A stretch of 64,000 bases of DNA, from the NCBI GenBank assembly GCA_012656075.1, contig JAAKBF010000033.1, forward strand, positions 558,001-622,000. Reading direction: 5' to 3'. The DNA is from Phytophthora hibernalis (lineage: Eukaryota; Oomycota; Peronosporomycetes; Peronosporales; Peronosporaceae). Both the position numbers and the translations under genes were made by a program. Under the pieces are notes generated by a model. That model was not told where the DNA came from and did not search any database. It worked only from the letters and a program-made list of their open reading frames with translations. Below are positions 15,760-26,235 of this stretch, piece by piece. Every line of letters begins with the position of its first letter. Position 1 is the stretch's first letter.

Positions 15760-17674
15760 CTCAATATTACTGCTGCTTTCTCGCTTCGTTTGGGAGTGGA
15801 ACACGATGCACAAATCTCGACAATCTGCAAAAGTGAACCGATAACCGAATGTGAAGTACCTCCACGACTGGCAAGGGGAGGCTAACAGCAAAAATACCTG
15901 GCTTGGATCACTATTCTTGAGTTTGGTTGGCATGATGTATAAGAGCAAGCAAAATAATCCGAGGTTTGCGTTCTAAAAACAAACGAAAACCCTTGCACTT
16001 GAAGCTACTTCTCGCATTGGTCCAACTACAAGTAGAGAATGTCGGAAAAATAATGCGCCGTAGCGAATAGGTAGCTTCGATCTTGAAAAGGCCGAGCTGG
16101 GGTTCTAGGTGAAGTAAAACTACATGTAGTAGTAGCGTTTCCTGAAAACTCTATGTATACTTCAAGTATGAAAAGGAAACCAGCGCAGTAAAAAGACGTC
16201 AACATGATAAGCAACCGAAATCTGAGCACGTCCAAGGGAAATAAAAAGCTTTCTTGAACATCACGAAAGACCTTAAAGGAGATACAGTAGAAACTACAGT
16301 ATCACACTGTAATACCTGCAATTCCTCAAGCCGTCGCGACAGCAGCATGAAGCACGAATTGACGACTCGAAAGTCACCACAGCACCACACTCAAACAAAA
16401 GATAAGCTTTCCATTATACTGGCAACACAGACCTCCTACTGCTACGCGAGCTACCGAACAACATTGCGCCAGTGAACACCACCAAGCAGCAATCATAGCA
16501 GCAGCTGGTCGTAGCTTAGGCAAGGAAGGACTCGTACTTGACCGGGTTCCAGTCCGGGAAGAACTTGGCTACGGAGTCTTTCACCTCCTGCTCCGTGCCA
16601 GCCACGCCGCGGCCCTCCTCGAAGATCGTCGTGAGGAAGGCGGCAAAGTCCGTGTCGAACTTCTTGCGGTTCTCCTCCAGGTCCACGTGGCGCACCTCGA
16701 TCTTCTTGTTGAGCTTCTTCTCGGCCAGGTCGCGGATCTGCAGCGGCGACAGGCGCTCGGCCTCGAACGGGATCTTGGCGCCTGCCAGCGCGCTCTTGGG
16801 CGCCGTGGCCAGCACGTGCGCCACGAAGCGACCCACGTCTGTGCGCGAAGTGATGCTGAAGGCCGTCTCGCCCTTGCCCACGACGTTCATGTAGCCCTCG
16901 GCGTAGTGGTAGTCGAGGAAGAAGGGCAGGAACTCGGCGAAGAGGCCCGTGTAGAAGACGGTGAAGGGGATCTCGTGCTGCGTCAGCAGGTCCTGCACCT
17001 CCTTCTTGGTCACGTTCGGGCCCTCGGTCACGCGCACGCCGTACTCGGCCGGCACGAAGAGCTGCACGCCCGCCGCCTTGGCCGCCGGCACCAGCGACTT
17101 CTGCACGCCCATGTTGAAGGGCGACACGGTGCTCACGACCACCTCGGAGCCGGCCAGCGCCTTGGCCACGGCGGCCTCGTCGTCGTACGCCACCTGGTGC
17201 AGCGTGGCGCCGCGCGCCTTGAAGGCCTGCAGCTCCGCCTTGCTCTCGTCGCGCGTGAGGATGGACACGGACGCGCCCTTCTGGAGCAGCTCGTCCACGA
17301 CGGTGCCGCCGACGCCGCCGGCTGCGATGATGGCGAACTTGGTGTAGGTGGACATGGCTGTGGGTGGGGAGTGAGTGGGGAGACTTGGGTCTTGAGGGGA
17401 CTTTTGAGTTGTGAGGGAGGAGGACGATCTCGTGGTGAAGCCATAGAGAGGGTCATGCAGGTGAGGCGCTGAGACTGTGGTGATTGTGTCCGCTGTCCAC
17501 TGCACCGGCAGGTGGACCACCGTCGGAGGCTAAAGCTAATCAGACGCTACTTCGGCATGGTATCTGCTGACGTACTTGACGATCAACGGGGATGGGGACT
17601 ACCATAATTAAAGAACAAGCGAAGACCGGGGCCACGTAAACAAGGAGGATTCACGGGCGGTTAAAAGCGAACAC
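15345..17674. repeat. Left arm of a giant inverted repeat (2330 bp)
   Basis: Bases 15345-17674 are the reverse complement of 18004-20328, nearly without change. The arm holds the NmrA-like gene and the 5' part of the membrane protein gene. Arm ends were placed where complementarity stops (15344/20329 outside, 17675/18003 inside). Confidence 0.95.
16516..17355 (-). CDS. NmrA-like / isoflavone-reductase-like NAD(P)-binding protein, intact copy
   Basis: The product is 279 aa from the ATG at 17355 (MSTYTKFAII). The N-terminus is a Rossmann fold with a Gly-rich turn (AAGGVGGTVVDELLQKG) and an Arg after strand 2 (SILTRDESK), typical of atypical short-chain dehydrogenases that bind NADP. Later segments (VPAEYGVR, PFTVFYTGLFAEF) match the NmrA/PCBER/isoflavone-reductase group. 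A substrate cannot be named. The open frame runs upstream through a GC-rich leader to 17520, but the ATG at 17355 gives the standard family N-terminus. This is the undamaged copy; the right arm holds a broken one. Confidence 0.9.
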   Translation of the reverse strand: MSTYTKFAIIAAGGVGGTVVDELLQKGASVSILTRDESKAELQAFKARGATLHQVAYDDEAAVAKALAGSEVVVSTVSPFNMGVQKSLVPAAKAAGVQLFVPAEYGVRVTEGPNVTKKEVQDLLTQHEIPFTVFYTGLFAEFLPFFLDYHYAEGYMNVVGKGETAFSITSRTDVGRFVAHVLATAPKSALAGAKIPFEAERLSPLQIRDLAEKKLNKKIEVRHVDLEENRKKFDTDFAAFLTTIFEEGRGVAGTEQEVKDSVAKFFPDWNPVKYESFLA

Positions 17675-18003
17675 GGGTTTGGACATCACAAGGTGCGAGC
17701 AAATCAACTTGAATTGCCCGGCTCTGTCGACGTGAAGCCCTTGACAAGGAGCCGTGTTGGACCCCGATAGGTTTTCTCATAGGTACCTTGGACGAATGAC
17801 TTCCAGACTACAGTGAACAACTTCACAAAGCTGCCGACTGTGGGCCCCACACCTCTAATTTTGCTTCGCGCAGCGCCATGGCATTTGCTTGGCTGTCCAG
17901 CCCTGGGTTCCTGAACAACGTGGACTCGCCAATCTGCTTCGCTCGTTCTCGAGGTATTTTAAACAAAGACGAAAACCCGCTGAGGTTGGTTCCACCGGTA
18001 AGG
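17675..18003. other. 329-bp unique spacer of the inverted repeat
   Basis: This is the non-palindromic centre between the two arms. I see no gene in it. It separates the two divergently oriented NmrA genes and so would lie between their promoters. Confidence 0.9.
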
Positions 18004-18321
18004 GTGTTCGCTTTTAACCGCCCGTGAATCCTCCTTGTTTACGTGGCCCCGGTCTTCGCTTGTTCTTTAATTATGGTAGTCCCCATCCCCGTTGATCGTC
18101 AAGTACGTCAGCAGATACCATGCCGAAGTAGCGTCTGATTAGCTTTAGCCTCCGACGGTGGTCCACCTGCCGGTGCAGTGGACAGCGGACACAATCACCA
18201 CAGTCTCAGCGCCTCACCTGCATGACCCTCTCTATGGCTTCACCACGAGATCGTCCTCCTCCCTCACAACTCAAAAGTCCCCTCAAGACCCAAGTCTCCC
18301 ACTCACTCCCCACCCACAGCC

Positions 18322-19157
18322 ATGTCCACCTACACCAAGTTCGCCATCATCGCAGCCGGCGGCGTCGGCGGCACCGTCGTGGACGAGCTGCTCCAGAAGG
18401 CGCGTCCGTGTCCATCCTCACGCGCGACGAGAGCAAGGCGGAGCTGCAGGCCTTCAAGGCGCGCGGCGCCACGCTGCACCAGGTGGCGTACGACGACGAG
18501 GCCGCCGTGGCCAGGCGCTGGCCGGCTCCGAGGTGGTCGTGAGCACCGTGTCGCCCTTCAACATGGGCGTGCAGAAGTCGCTGGTGCCGGCGGCCAAGGC
18601 GGCGGGCGTGCAGCTCTTCGTGCCGGCCGAGTACGGCGTGCGCGTGACCGAGGGCCCGAACGTGACCAAGAAGGAGGTGCAGGACCTGCTGACGCAGCAC
18701 GAGATCCCCTTCACCGTCTTCTACACGGGCCTCTTCGCCGAGTTCCTGCCCTTCTTCCTCGACTACCACTACGCCGAGGGCTACATGAACGTCGTGGGCA
18801 AGGGCGAGACGGCCTTCAGCATCACTTCGCGCACAGACGTGGGTCGCTTCGTGGCGCACGTGCTGGCCACGGCGCCCAAGAGCGCTGGCAGGCGCCAAGA
18901 TCCCGTTCGAGGCCGAGCGCCTGTCGCCGCTGCAGATCCGCGACCTGGCCGAGAAGAAGCTCAACAAGAAGATCGAGGTGCGCCACGTGGACCTGGAGGA
19001 GAACCGCAAGAAGTTCGACACGGACTTTGCCGCCTTCCTCACGACGATCTTCGAGGAGGGCCGCGGCGTGGCTGGCACGGAGCAGGAGGTGAAAGACTCC
19101 GTAGCCAAGTTCTTCCCGGACTGGAACCCGGTCAAGTACGAGTCCTTCCTTGCCTAA
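18322..19157 (+). pseudogene. NmrA-like reductase, right-arm copy with three frameshifts
   Basis: This is the same gene as 16516-17355, beginning with the same ATG context. Frames break where a G is missing (about 18399), an A is missing (about 18513) and two bases of a GC repeat are missing (about 18883). Everything else, including the natural stop at 19155-19157, is conserved. Because the losses fall in runs and short repeats, base-calling error is a serious alternative to pseudogenisation. Confidence 0.85.
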
Positions 19158-19913
19158 GCTACGACCAGCTGCTGCTATGATTGCTGCTTGGTGGTGTTCA
19201 CTGGCGCAATGTTGTTCGGTAGCTCGCGTAGCAGTAGGAGGTCTGTGTTGCCAGTATAATGGAAAGCTTATCTTTTGTTTGAGTGTGGTGCTGTGGTGAC
19301 TTTCGAGTCGTCAATTCGTGCTTCATGCTGCTGTCGCGACGGCTTGAGGAATTGCAGGTATTACAGTGTGATACTGTAGTTTCTACTGTATCTCCTTTAA
19401 GGTCTTTCGTGATGTTCAAGAAAGCTTTTTATTTCCCTTGGACGTGCTCAGATTTCGGTTGCTTATCATGTTGACGTCTTTTTACTGCGCTGGTTTCCTT
19501 TTCATACTTGAAGTATACATAGAGTTTTCAGGAAACGCTACTACTACATGTAGTTTTACTTCACCTAGAACCCCAGCTCGGCCTTTTCAAGATCGAAGCT
19601 ACCTATTCGCTACGGCGCATTATTTTTCCGACATTCTCTACTTGTAGTTGGACCAATGCGAGAAGTAGCTTCAAGTGCAAGGGTTTTCGTTTGTTTTTAG
19701 AACGCAAACCTCGGATTATTTTGCTTGCTCTTATACATCATGCCAACCAAACTCAAGAATAGTGATCCAAGCCAGGTATTTTTGCTGTTAGCCTCCCCTT
19801 GCCAGTCGTGGAGGTACTTCACATTCGGTTATCGGTTCACTTTTGCAGATTGTCGAGATTTGTGCATCGTGTTCCACTCCCAAACGAAGCGAGAAAGCAG
19901 CAGTAATATTGAG
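19158..19913. other. Shared promoter/5' region of the membrane protein gene (in both palindrome arms)
   Basis: There is no supported gene. The mirrored region is 15760-16515. A GT...AG segment of 73 bases (19776-19848) after a short ATG-led ORF (from 19740) has intron-like ends and could be a 5'-UTR intron or part of a short upstream ORF. Confidence 0.4.
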
Positions 19914-22845
19914 ATGAACAAACCTACGCTCGACAAACAGCCTTCGCAGGAAAACACCAGAAGACGGAGCAGTCTAGCTAACGTGGCCAACTACGTGCAC
20001 CATTATGAGTTCCACGACTACGAGATCTCGTACAGAACATGCTTGGCTATTTTCCTGCTCGTCTTCGTGGGCGTGAGTTTCATCCCATTCAAAGAGTATT
20101 ATCTGGGAAGCTATGTCACCAAGCCGTTCGATGAAGTCCGGGATGAGATGGCAGCCCGAAAACTCAATCAAATGGGGGTCGTTGTCAGCGGCGTCCACTA
20201 TTTCGACACGTTTGAGCGATCTCTCCTCCCTCTTATTGATTTGGACACCAAGACAGATCTTACACGTTCCACAGCTCTCAACCTCTCACTGACCGACTTC
20301 CTCGTACGAGCAAACATTCGTAGAGATGATCTCCTCGCTGGCTTACCTATAGAAATGTTGGAGCAGCCAGTTGATCTAATGGTAGACGTGCTGGCGCCGT
20401 TGTGCGGACCCGTGACGGCCTCGATCTCATCTTGGATTACGCAGCCACAACTCTTGTTTGGTAATTGGTTCCCCGAGATCCGCCACGAGTTTTGTCGAGA
20501 CTTCCACGACCAGTTTCGACTCGATCGGTTCTTCAATCATGGCAACAAAGCGCCGACTGATAAAAATTTAACCCACGTCGGTGATGTTACACTCGGTCTC
20601 ATCGCAGTTGTGAACATGTCAGAGGTTTACTTGCGTCACTTCAACGACGCTCTGGTGGTTCGCAAAATCATGAAAAACGTGCAAGAGGGCTACATGGATT
20701 TAGACTTACCTGAATACACGGATGCTGTCGCTGAGGTGATAGTTGATCGATACAGCAAAGGTATCTCGCTAGCCGACCTCATCGCCTTATTACCAGGCTC
20801 ATTCGATGCAGCTCATGTGGCACTGGTCGACGTGCTGGGTGTCAAAGCACTACTTGCTCACTATCTTGAAACCCAACAATTGACGATGGGAGTAAATGTG
20901 AACGGAGAGGCCGCGATTTTGGCCGAGGTGACCCATGTCACGGCTTCCTTCTTCACCTCAGACTTTCTAATCAACACTGTGGGGATGCACTTGGTGTCAA
21001 CGATGCACTTAGCTCCATTCTGGAATTGCGCGATCAAACACACATCGATGGCCAAGACTATCACTCGCGGATGTCAATGGCGCAGCGATCAAGCAGTGCG
21101 GACGTGACTTATCGATGATCATCCCCACGTTCGCCGTGAACTTGATGTTCCTGTTTCAGAAAGACGAGCGTGATTATACGAAACTCGATAACACAACAAC
21201 CTACACACTGGGACGCCGTCGCGAGACTACTGCTGGTTATGTGGCTCTGGACATTCCAGAAACTCTCTCGGACTCCGTTCTGTTGGCAATTGATGGTACA
21301 GGATGGACGAAATCTCGTGCATCTACCCCATCCCAGCCCCTTTGACTCCTTATGGGTATCTGTACACCCCCGATTGCCAAGGAATCGTTGATTCAGTCAT
21401 GTTACAGACTGGACGTAACGTGCAGAAGTACCAAGCGTACATGGGAGACGGGCTAGGCAACTGTGCGTTCCGAGACTCACAGGAAACCGAGTTACAGACC
21501 CTGTGCCGTCTTTTCATGACGTCTAACGAGGTTTTATTTCGTGCGTTGGATGAAAGTCTCGTTGATCTTCCAACATGCACGTCGCTGGTCACTCCTAGTG
21601 CTACGGCAGATCTTCGGCTTTTCGAGCAAGAAAACCTTCGTCAAATTGAGTGGTTTATGATTGACACAACAACCATAAATCGCCGGATTCGAATCCAAGA
21701 CAACACGAGTCGGCAGATTCGCACGTTCCTGTTGATTCTCAACTTGATCGGAGCTTGTTACTACGCGCTCGAGTATCTGTTTATCTTGAAGAGTGTTTGG
21801 GTGTTTATACGTAACAGCGTGTATCGACCTGCTTCCGAAATACAATTTCGCGACGAAGTTGAAGACACCTCCCACACGGATGCTCCTCCACTCTTACGGG
21901 TTGGCTTTTTCGAGTTGCTCCAGTGTGATCCAGCCGACGGAGCTTTGGAGCACCCAGGAACGATGGTGCTGTTGTATCTTGGGGCCATTGGTGCGCTCAG
22001 CAACATTTTCTCGCTCGGTTGTACAGCTCAACTCTCAACTGCTGAGGGAAGCATCGTCATTTACTGCACACCGGCGATCCCCGTAGAGAGTCTGACGCTC
22101 GTGTTCACAACACTGAGCAGTAGCTACTGGGTGATCCGAATCACACTCCAAACTCGGTCTCTTGCGATGCGACTCGATCATGCTGCTCGAAGTGATTTTG
22201 CTCGCTTTTGGACGCTAAATGCTGTGGCGGTACTCGCGATTCACTTCAGCTGCAAGGTTGGGGCCGATCTTTTACTCCGCAATGCAGAATTGCACTCAGA
22301 CCCGCATCTGTACGCGATTTTTGGCGGGTTGGCCGTCGCTCTCATTATCTCGGTAGGATTTCTGTTCTTGCACATAGCATCTACGGACTCAAAAAGCTGC
22401 GTGGACTCATGCGTCATCGATCTTCCAGAACGACATGGCTTGAGGTCTCAGCTCGGGAGTCGGATGACCGCGCGTTTGTGACCAAGTGGAGCACTCGAGG
22501 GCTCGACGCGGTGTTGTATCACTGCGCGACCCCACAGATCGCGCGGCAGCTCGAGCTTTTTGGTACCCGTCAACTCGTAGAGTCGAATTTACCCAAGACA
22601 CAGCAAAAAATGGCTGTGTATGGCGAGAGACAACCGACTTCAATTCGGATGCATCAGTTTGTCGCCGTCCATTGTGCAGCCGGATCGCACGCGCACTTGA
22701 AAACAGTGAAATGGTACCTTGCCACGAATGGGGCCGGGTGTGTGATGAGTGTGAACCCAGCTCCGAAGACAACTCGAGTGGTATATGTGACCGGAGATAC
22801 TGCTGGCAAGGAGAAAGAGGGAGTATGAAGCCTTTGGTTAATTAA
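19914..22845 (+). pseudogene. Large multi-pass membrane protein, oomycete-type, several frameshifts
   Basis: The likely start is the ATG at 19914. A hydrophobic segment follows at once (TCLAIFLLVFVGVSFIPF), then a long extracellular-like region. At least five more membrane segments occur between 21700 and 22390 (LLILNLIGACYYALEYLFIL, LLYLGAIGALSNIFSL, LALVFTTLSSSYWVI-like, LNAVAVLAIHFSC, GLAVALIISVGFLFLHI). A Cys-rich tail ends at 22845. The frame changes near 20981 (G4), 21110, 21297, 22375 and again near 22560-22700. No named family or activity is recognised. The gene reads like a large secreted-face membrane protein of the kind found in tandem families in oomycetes. Confidence 0.6.
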
Positions 22846-22886
22846 GTTGTTCAGATGCTCGTCGTAACACAGTTAGATCTAGCATT

Positions 22887-23690
22887 TTATATTTGCTTGA
22901 CTCGTTTCCGATAGTACGCTTCCGCCAGTTTTGCCTTGAAGTTTGCATCCTTGAATGGAACGCGGGCGCCACCGAAGTCCGTGCCTTCCAGTGCTGTTCG
23001 AGCTGCATCCGTCAACTGGTCCCACATGATCAAGTCTTGTTTCTCACCCGGCGTCGAAGTGGCCCACAATGAATGATTCATGAGAAGCAAACTCGTTGAG
23101 TACTCGATCTTGGCGCTGTTTCCATCCAAGTAGGTCTTGTCGGGAGGATAGTACGTCTGATATGTGTTGTGGTAAGAAGCCGACAGCGCCACGATGTTGG
23201 GCTCGTCAAGAGTGATATCATCGATCCAAACGACACAGGCTTCCCAGTCGTGGCGGTGACCAAGTCCGGGTAGCGTCTGGTCCTTGGGCATGTACCAGGA
23301 GTACATGAACGCGTACACGCCTCTGTACTTGACAGCGCGACCGTAGATTTGACTGCCGAGACGTGGACGGATGCAACCGGAACTCTGACCTCCCGTAGGT
23401 TTTAGACCGCCGCTAGTATTGCCGTCTTCATCGACGGCCGGGTACGGGTGACACCCGTTGGCAATATAGATCTGCGGCTTGAACGTGACAGCCAGCTTCT
23501 GTAGGGTTGTTGACGGAGTCGGCTGCTTGAAAGGGGCGACAGCGTCGTGGCCGATGACAGCGGCATTCGCACAACCGAGCAAGGCAAATGCCACGAGGAT
23601 GATGGCACGTCGGAGGCTGATATCGAATAAGCTGATGTGAGCGAGGAATGGGTGGTCGGTCTTGTTGCTGGGGTAGTGAAAAATGATCAT
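22887..23690 (-). CDS. NLP (necrosis- and ethylene-inducing-like) secreted protein, type 1
   Basis: The central NPP1 heptapeptide GHRHDWE is intact, followed by ACVVWIDD. The two Cys of type 1 NLPs are present (GCHPYPAVD and SSGCIRP). NLPs are secreted; cytolytic members bind plant sphingolipids and permeabilise the membrane. A signal-peptide-like core (AIILVAFALLGCANA) lies about 28 residues after the nearest in-frame ATG (23690) and has no Met directly before it. The frame also stays open upstream to 23786. The start is therefore uncertain: an intron, a lost start codon or an unusually long leader are all possible. The rest of the frame is complete to the stop at 22887. Whether the protein is cytolytic cannot be told. 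Confidence 0.85.
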   Translation of the reverse strand: MIIFHYPSNKTDHPFLAHISLFDISLRRAIILVAFALLGCANAAVIGHDAVAPFKQPTPSTTLQKLAVTFKPQIYIANGCHPYPAVDEDGNTSGGLKPTGGQSSGCIRPRLGSQIYGRAVKYRGVYAFMYSWYMPKDQTLPGLGHRHDWEACVVWIDDITLDEPNIVALSASYHNTYQTYYPPDKTYLDGNSAKIEYSTSLLLMNHSLWATSTPGEKQDLIMWDQLTDAARTALEGTDFGGARVPFKDANFKAKLAEAYYRKRVKQI

Positions 23691-23799
23691 CGGCAAGTCA
23701 GTGATTAAGAGAGCAGCAACGAAATTCACGAAGAATTTCAACCTGCTAGCGGCAAGCCTCGAGTTGTTTCGACCTCGGAAGGACAAGAGCGGGAAACCA

Positions 23800-25509
23800 C
23801 AACATCGAGTACAGATTAACCTGTCCTAAATGAAACCTGACAAACCTGATACACTGCTATATCTGATACGAAATCGATCCGACTTGGTAGTTCGTAACAT
23901 GTATGGAGTAAATCTGATGCCTATCGAACCTGATATTGGATAGCCAATTTGGCGGGATTTGATACTACCTGGCCGGGGTTAAAGTAGTTCGTAATGGATG
24001 TCTGAGTACTTTTCTCTTCTTGGTCGAGACAAATGTCCTCGGGCATTCGTAGCTGTAGCTTCCAAAGGTCTTTCAGCAGCGTTTCATCGAGTTCGGTTGC
24101 TCGGGCAGCAAAATGTAGTACCGAAGTATCAGATGGTTACAAATCCCCGTCAAACCAGTTTATAAATTCTTGAAATTTAATAACAAATCGCTGCACTTTT
24201 CTTTTTCTATATTTATTTCCTATAAATTCGCTAAAATGTCTGTGATTTATAATAGTGATTCCAGAATAAATGGGGCAGCTGTCACAAAAGCAACTCGTTA
24301 GCAAAATGTACCTCGTAAAAAGATAAACATACAGTTTCCAAGTCATTTCAAAATATGCGAGTTTAGTTTTTACCACTGTCTCATTGAATCGGTGTGTCTT
24401 ACTGAATTCGAACCTTACGGTACGTAATCTCAGGGAGTAATTAATCAATTCAAGTAGATTTAGGCAAAACGTAAGAACCGTAATAATCGGTCCCAGTGCG
24501 AGTAACATTTCAAATCAAGTGAAACGGAACAAGTTTGCGAATTCGTAAAACTAAAATTGTCCTTGAATTTTGAAATTTTTTAAATAGCAAGCGACCTTTT
24601 ACCACTGTCTCATTGAATCCGAACTTTACGGTACTAACCAGAGTGAAGTGTTCATGCATGCATGCACGTAAGCAAGTCCCAGGTTTTGTCCATAATTGCA
24701 AATCCTCAAATCCTCAAACTGCTCTTTGCTGTTTTCAGAGCAGTTGCGTCATATCGAATCAAAATTTAGTACTGTACCAGTACATGTACATGTAATTGCC
24801 TTTTGGAGTTGAGTACTATTATCGAGTGATACTTGTTTAATTCGATCAATTCCTACTGTAGCGAAAGTAACAAAACACAGCCATTTGCGATTGTGCTGAG
24901 CCCTGGGAATACTTTAAAATGGTAATTAAACAATATTGTGCAAGGTTATGAAGATCCGAAGCCCTGAAGGAATTGATTATCTACTGCCTTTAGCCGTATC
25001 AAAAGATTATTTTCAGCATGAAACAACTCATCCATTAAAACACTATTACATGTACTCGTATTATAATCCGATAATCGATAAAATACATTAATACTCAGTC
25101 TGTACCATAGTGATTTTCTTGCCCGGCATCAAAATATTGGTCCTGTACATGTACAGTTCAGTACACGGTACTGTACATGTGCATGTGTCACCATCCGAAA
25201 AAACCCAGTCACGTTGACTGTGGCGTCCAAAGTCAGGTCAGGTCGACTTACCAAAAGTTAAAAAATTCAATTTTATTTTTGAATTCAATAATGTATTTAT
25301 TGATAATACATGTATTACAGATACTAGAAACGAAGGATAATACAGTGTCATTCCTTGTTATGCGCGGCGGTTTGACAGATATTAACCCGAGGGGTCACCC
25401 TTAAACGATTTGACGTCGCACTGCAGCCGTTTGTCGCGCTGGGCACGATTATTACGGTAGATTGCTCCTTTACATGTACTTCAAAGAATTTACGATACAT
25501 ACGCTAAAA
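23800..25509. other. A+T-rich noncoding region with short internal repeats
   Basis: No supported gene is present. The segment TTTTACCACTGTCTCATTGA occurs at about 24368 and about 24597, each followed nearby by a GAA(C)TTACGGTAC motif. Several TACATGTACA-type palindromes occur between 24770 and 25180. A 123-codon minus ORF (24137-24508) is made of this repeat and is probably not a gene. Confidence 0.5.
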
Positions 25510-25833
25510 TTAATTGGGAAATGAGGAAGGAATTTGCGCTAACCGGAACTGAATTGAGATCATTGGTGGCACTGCACGGGCACTTCCCATCCTTTTATTG
25601 GTTGGAGGGTGCACTACTGGAATAGCGCTTGTGCGAACACTAATTAAGGAGAAAACAATAATAAATCCGAATTCATCACGCGGCACTGATATTATCATTC
25701 CAGGATCAAGAGGCAGCTGGTGTGAGCTCGGTAATTCGCTTAAAAATGCGTCCAAACTGTGGTGGATAGCACGCTTCAGTTCTGTCGAGCCGTTGACGGA
25801 TAAATCATTTCTATCAAGCTCATATCGGGGCAT
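25510..25833 (-). CDS. Hypothetical 107-aa ORF
   Basis: The ATG at 25833 opens a frame beginning MPRYELDRNDLSVNG. It has no signal peptide, membrane segment or recognised motif. It ends next to the Copia insertion side and could be an exon or fragment of a larger gene cut by that element. Evidence for expression is absent. Confidence 0.25.
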   Translation of the reverse strand: MPRYELDRNDLSVNGSTELKRAIHHSLDAFLSELPSSHQLPLDPGMIISVPRDEFGFIIVFSLISVRTSAIPVVHPPTNKRMGSARAVPPMISIQFRLAQIPSSFPN

Positions 25834-26013
25834 GATGAAAAGTCAAAGGGAAGGATCGACTGAGCTCTACGTACTCAGACGTTGTTGCAGCACTGCTTCC
25901 TAATTTGCCGCCGATACCCTGAGACCGCCTCCACCGCTAATGCGCATCAAATCACTCAAGTATTACCAAGAGCAACACTCTTGCAGTCATTTACACGATG
26001 GCCAGCAGCAATG

Positions 26014-26230
26014 TGTTGGAAAGATTTGAGCTTCGTTGTCGTGGTGGATAGCAAGCTACCGTTGGAAATGGTGCAGGTTTAGGGACACGACAACGCTGAG
26101 AACACAAGAGTTGCGACGAGGAGCTGAGTTTTCTTTCTGTTTGTAGCTCAGTCTCGAATTTGCCAAGAGCCTAACGAAGTAACAAGACGCTACTCGTGTT
26201 GAATGTGCTCTGCTGATCTCGTTTACAGCA
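26014..26230 (+). repeat. Left LTR of Copia 1 (217 bp)
   Basis: It begins TGTTGGAAAG and ends TTTACAGCA. It matches 31350-31590 apart from small insertions in the right copy. Confidence 0.9.
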
Positions 26231-26235
26231 GGGTT

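Larger units (their letters stand above)
18004..20328. repeat. Right arm of the giant inverted repeat (2325 bp)
   Basis: This is the reverse complement of 15345-17674. Relative to the left arm it lacks five bases in four places: one C near 18298, one G near 18399, one A near 18513 and two bases near 18883. It also has six substitutions between 20137 and 20178. I saw no other differences by eye. Confidence 0.95.

Noticed and set aside
16687..17472. 261-codon plus-strand ORF opposite the NmrA-like gene
   Set aside because: It is a GC-driven antisense shadow; the minus-strand frame has a clear Rossmann-fold protein, and the plus frame shows only Leu/Val/Arg/His low complexity.
18322..19092. Long Arg-rich plus-strand frame in the right palindrome arm
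   Set aside because: It results from the frame shift in the NmrA copy and has the composition of an out-of-frame GC-rich gene.
24137..24508. 123-codon minus ORF
   Set aside because: It is made of an A+T-rich repeat also seen at about 24600; there is no domain or convincing start context.
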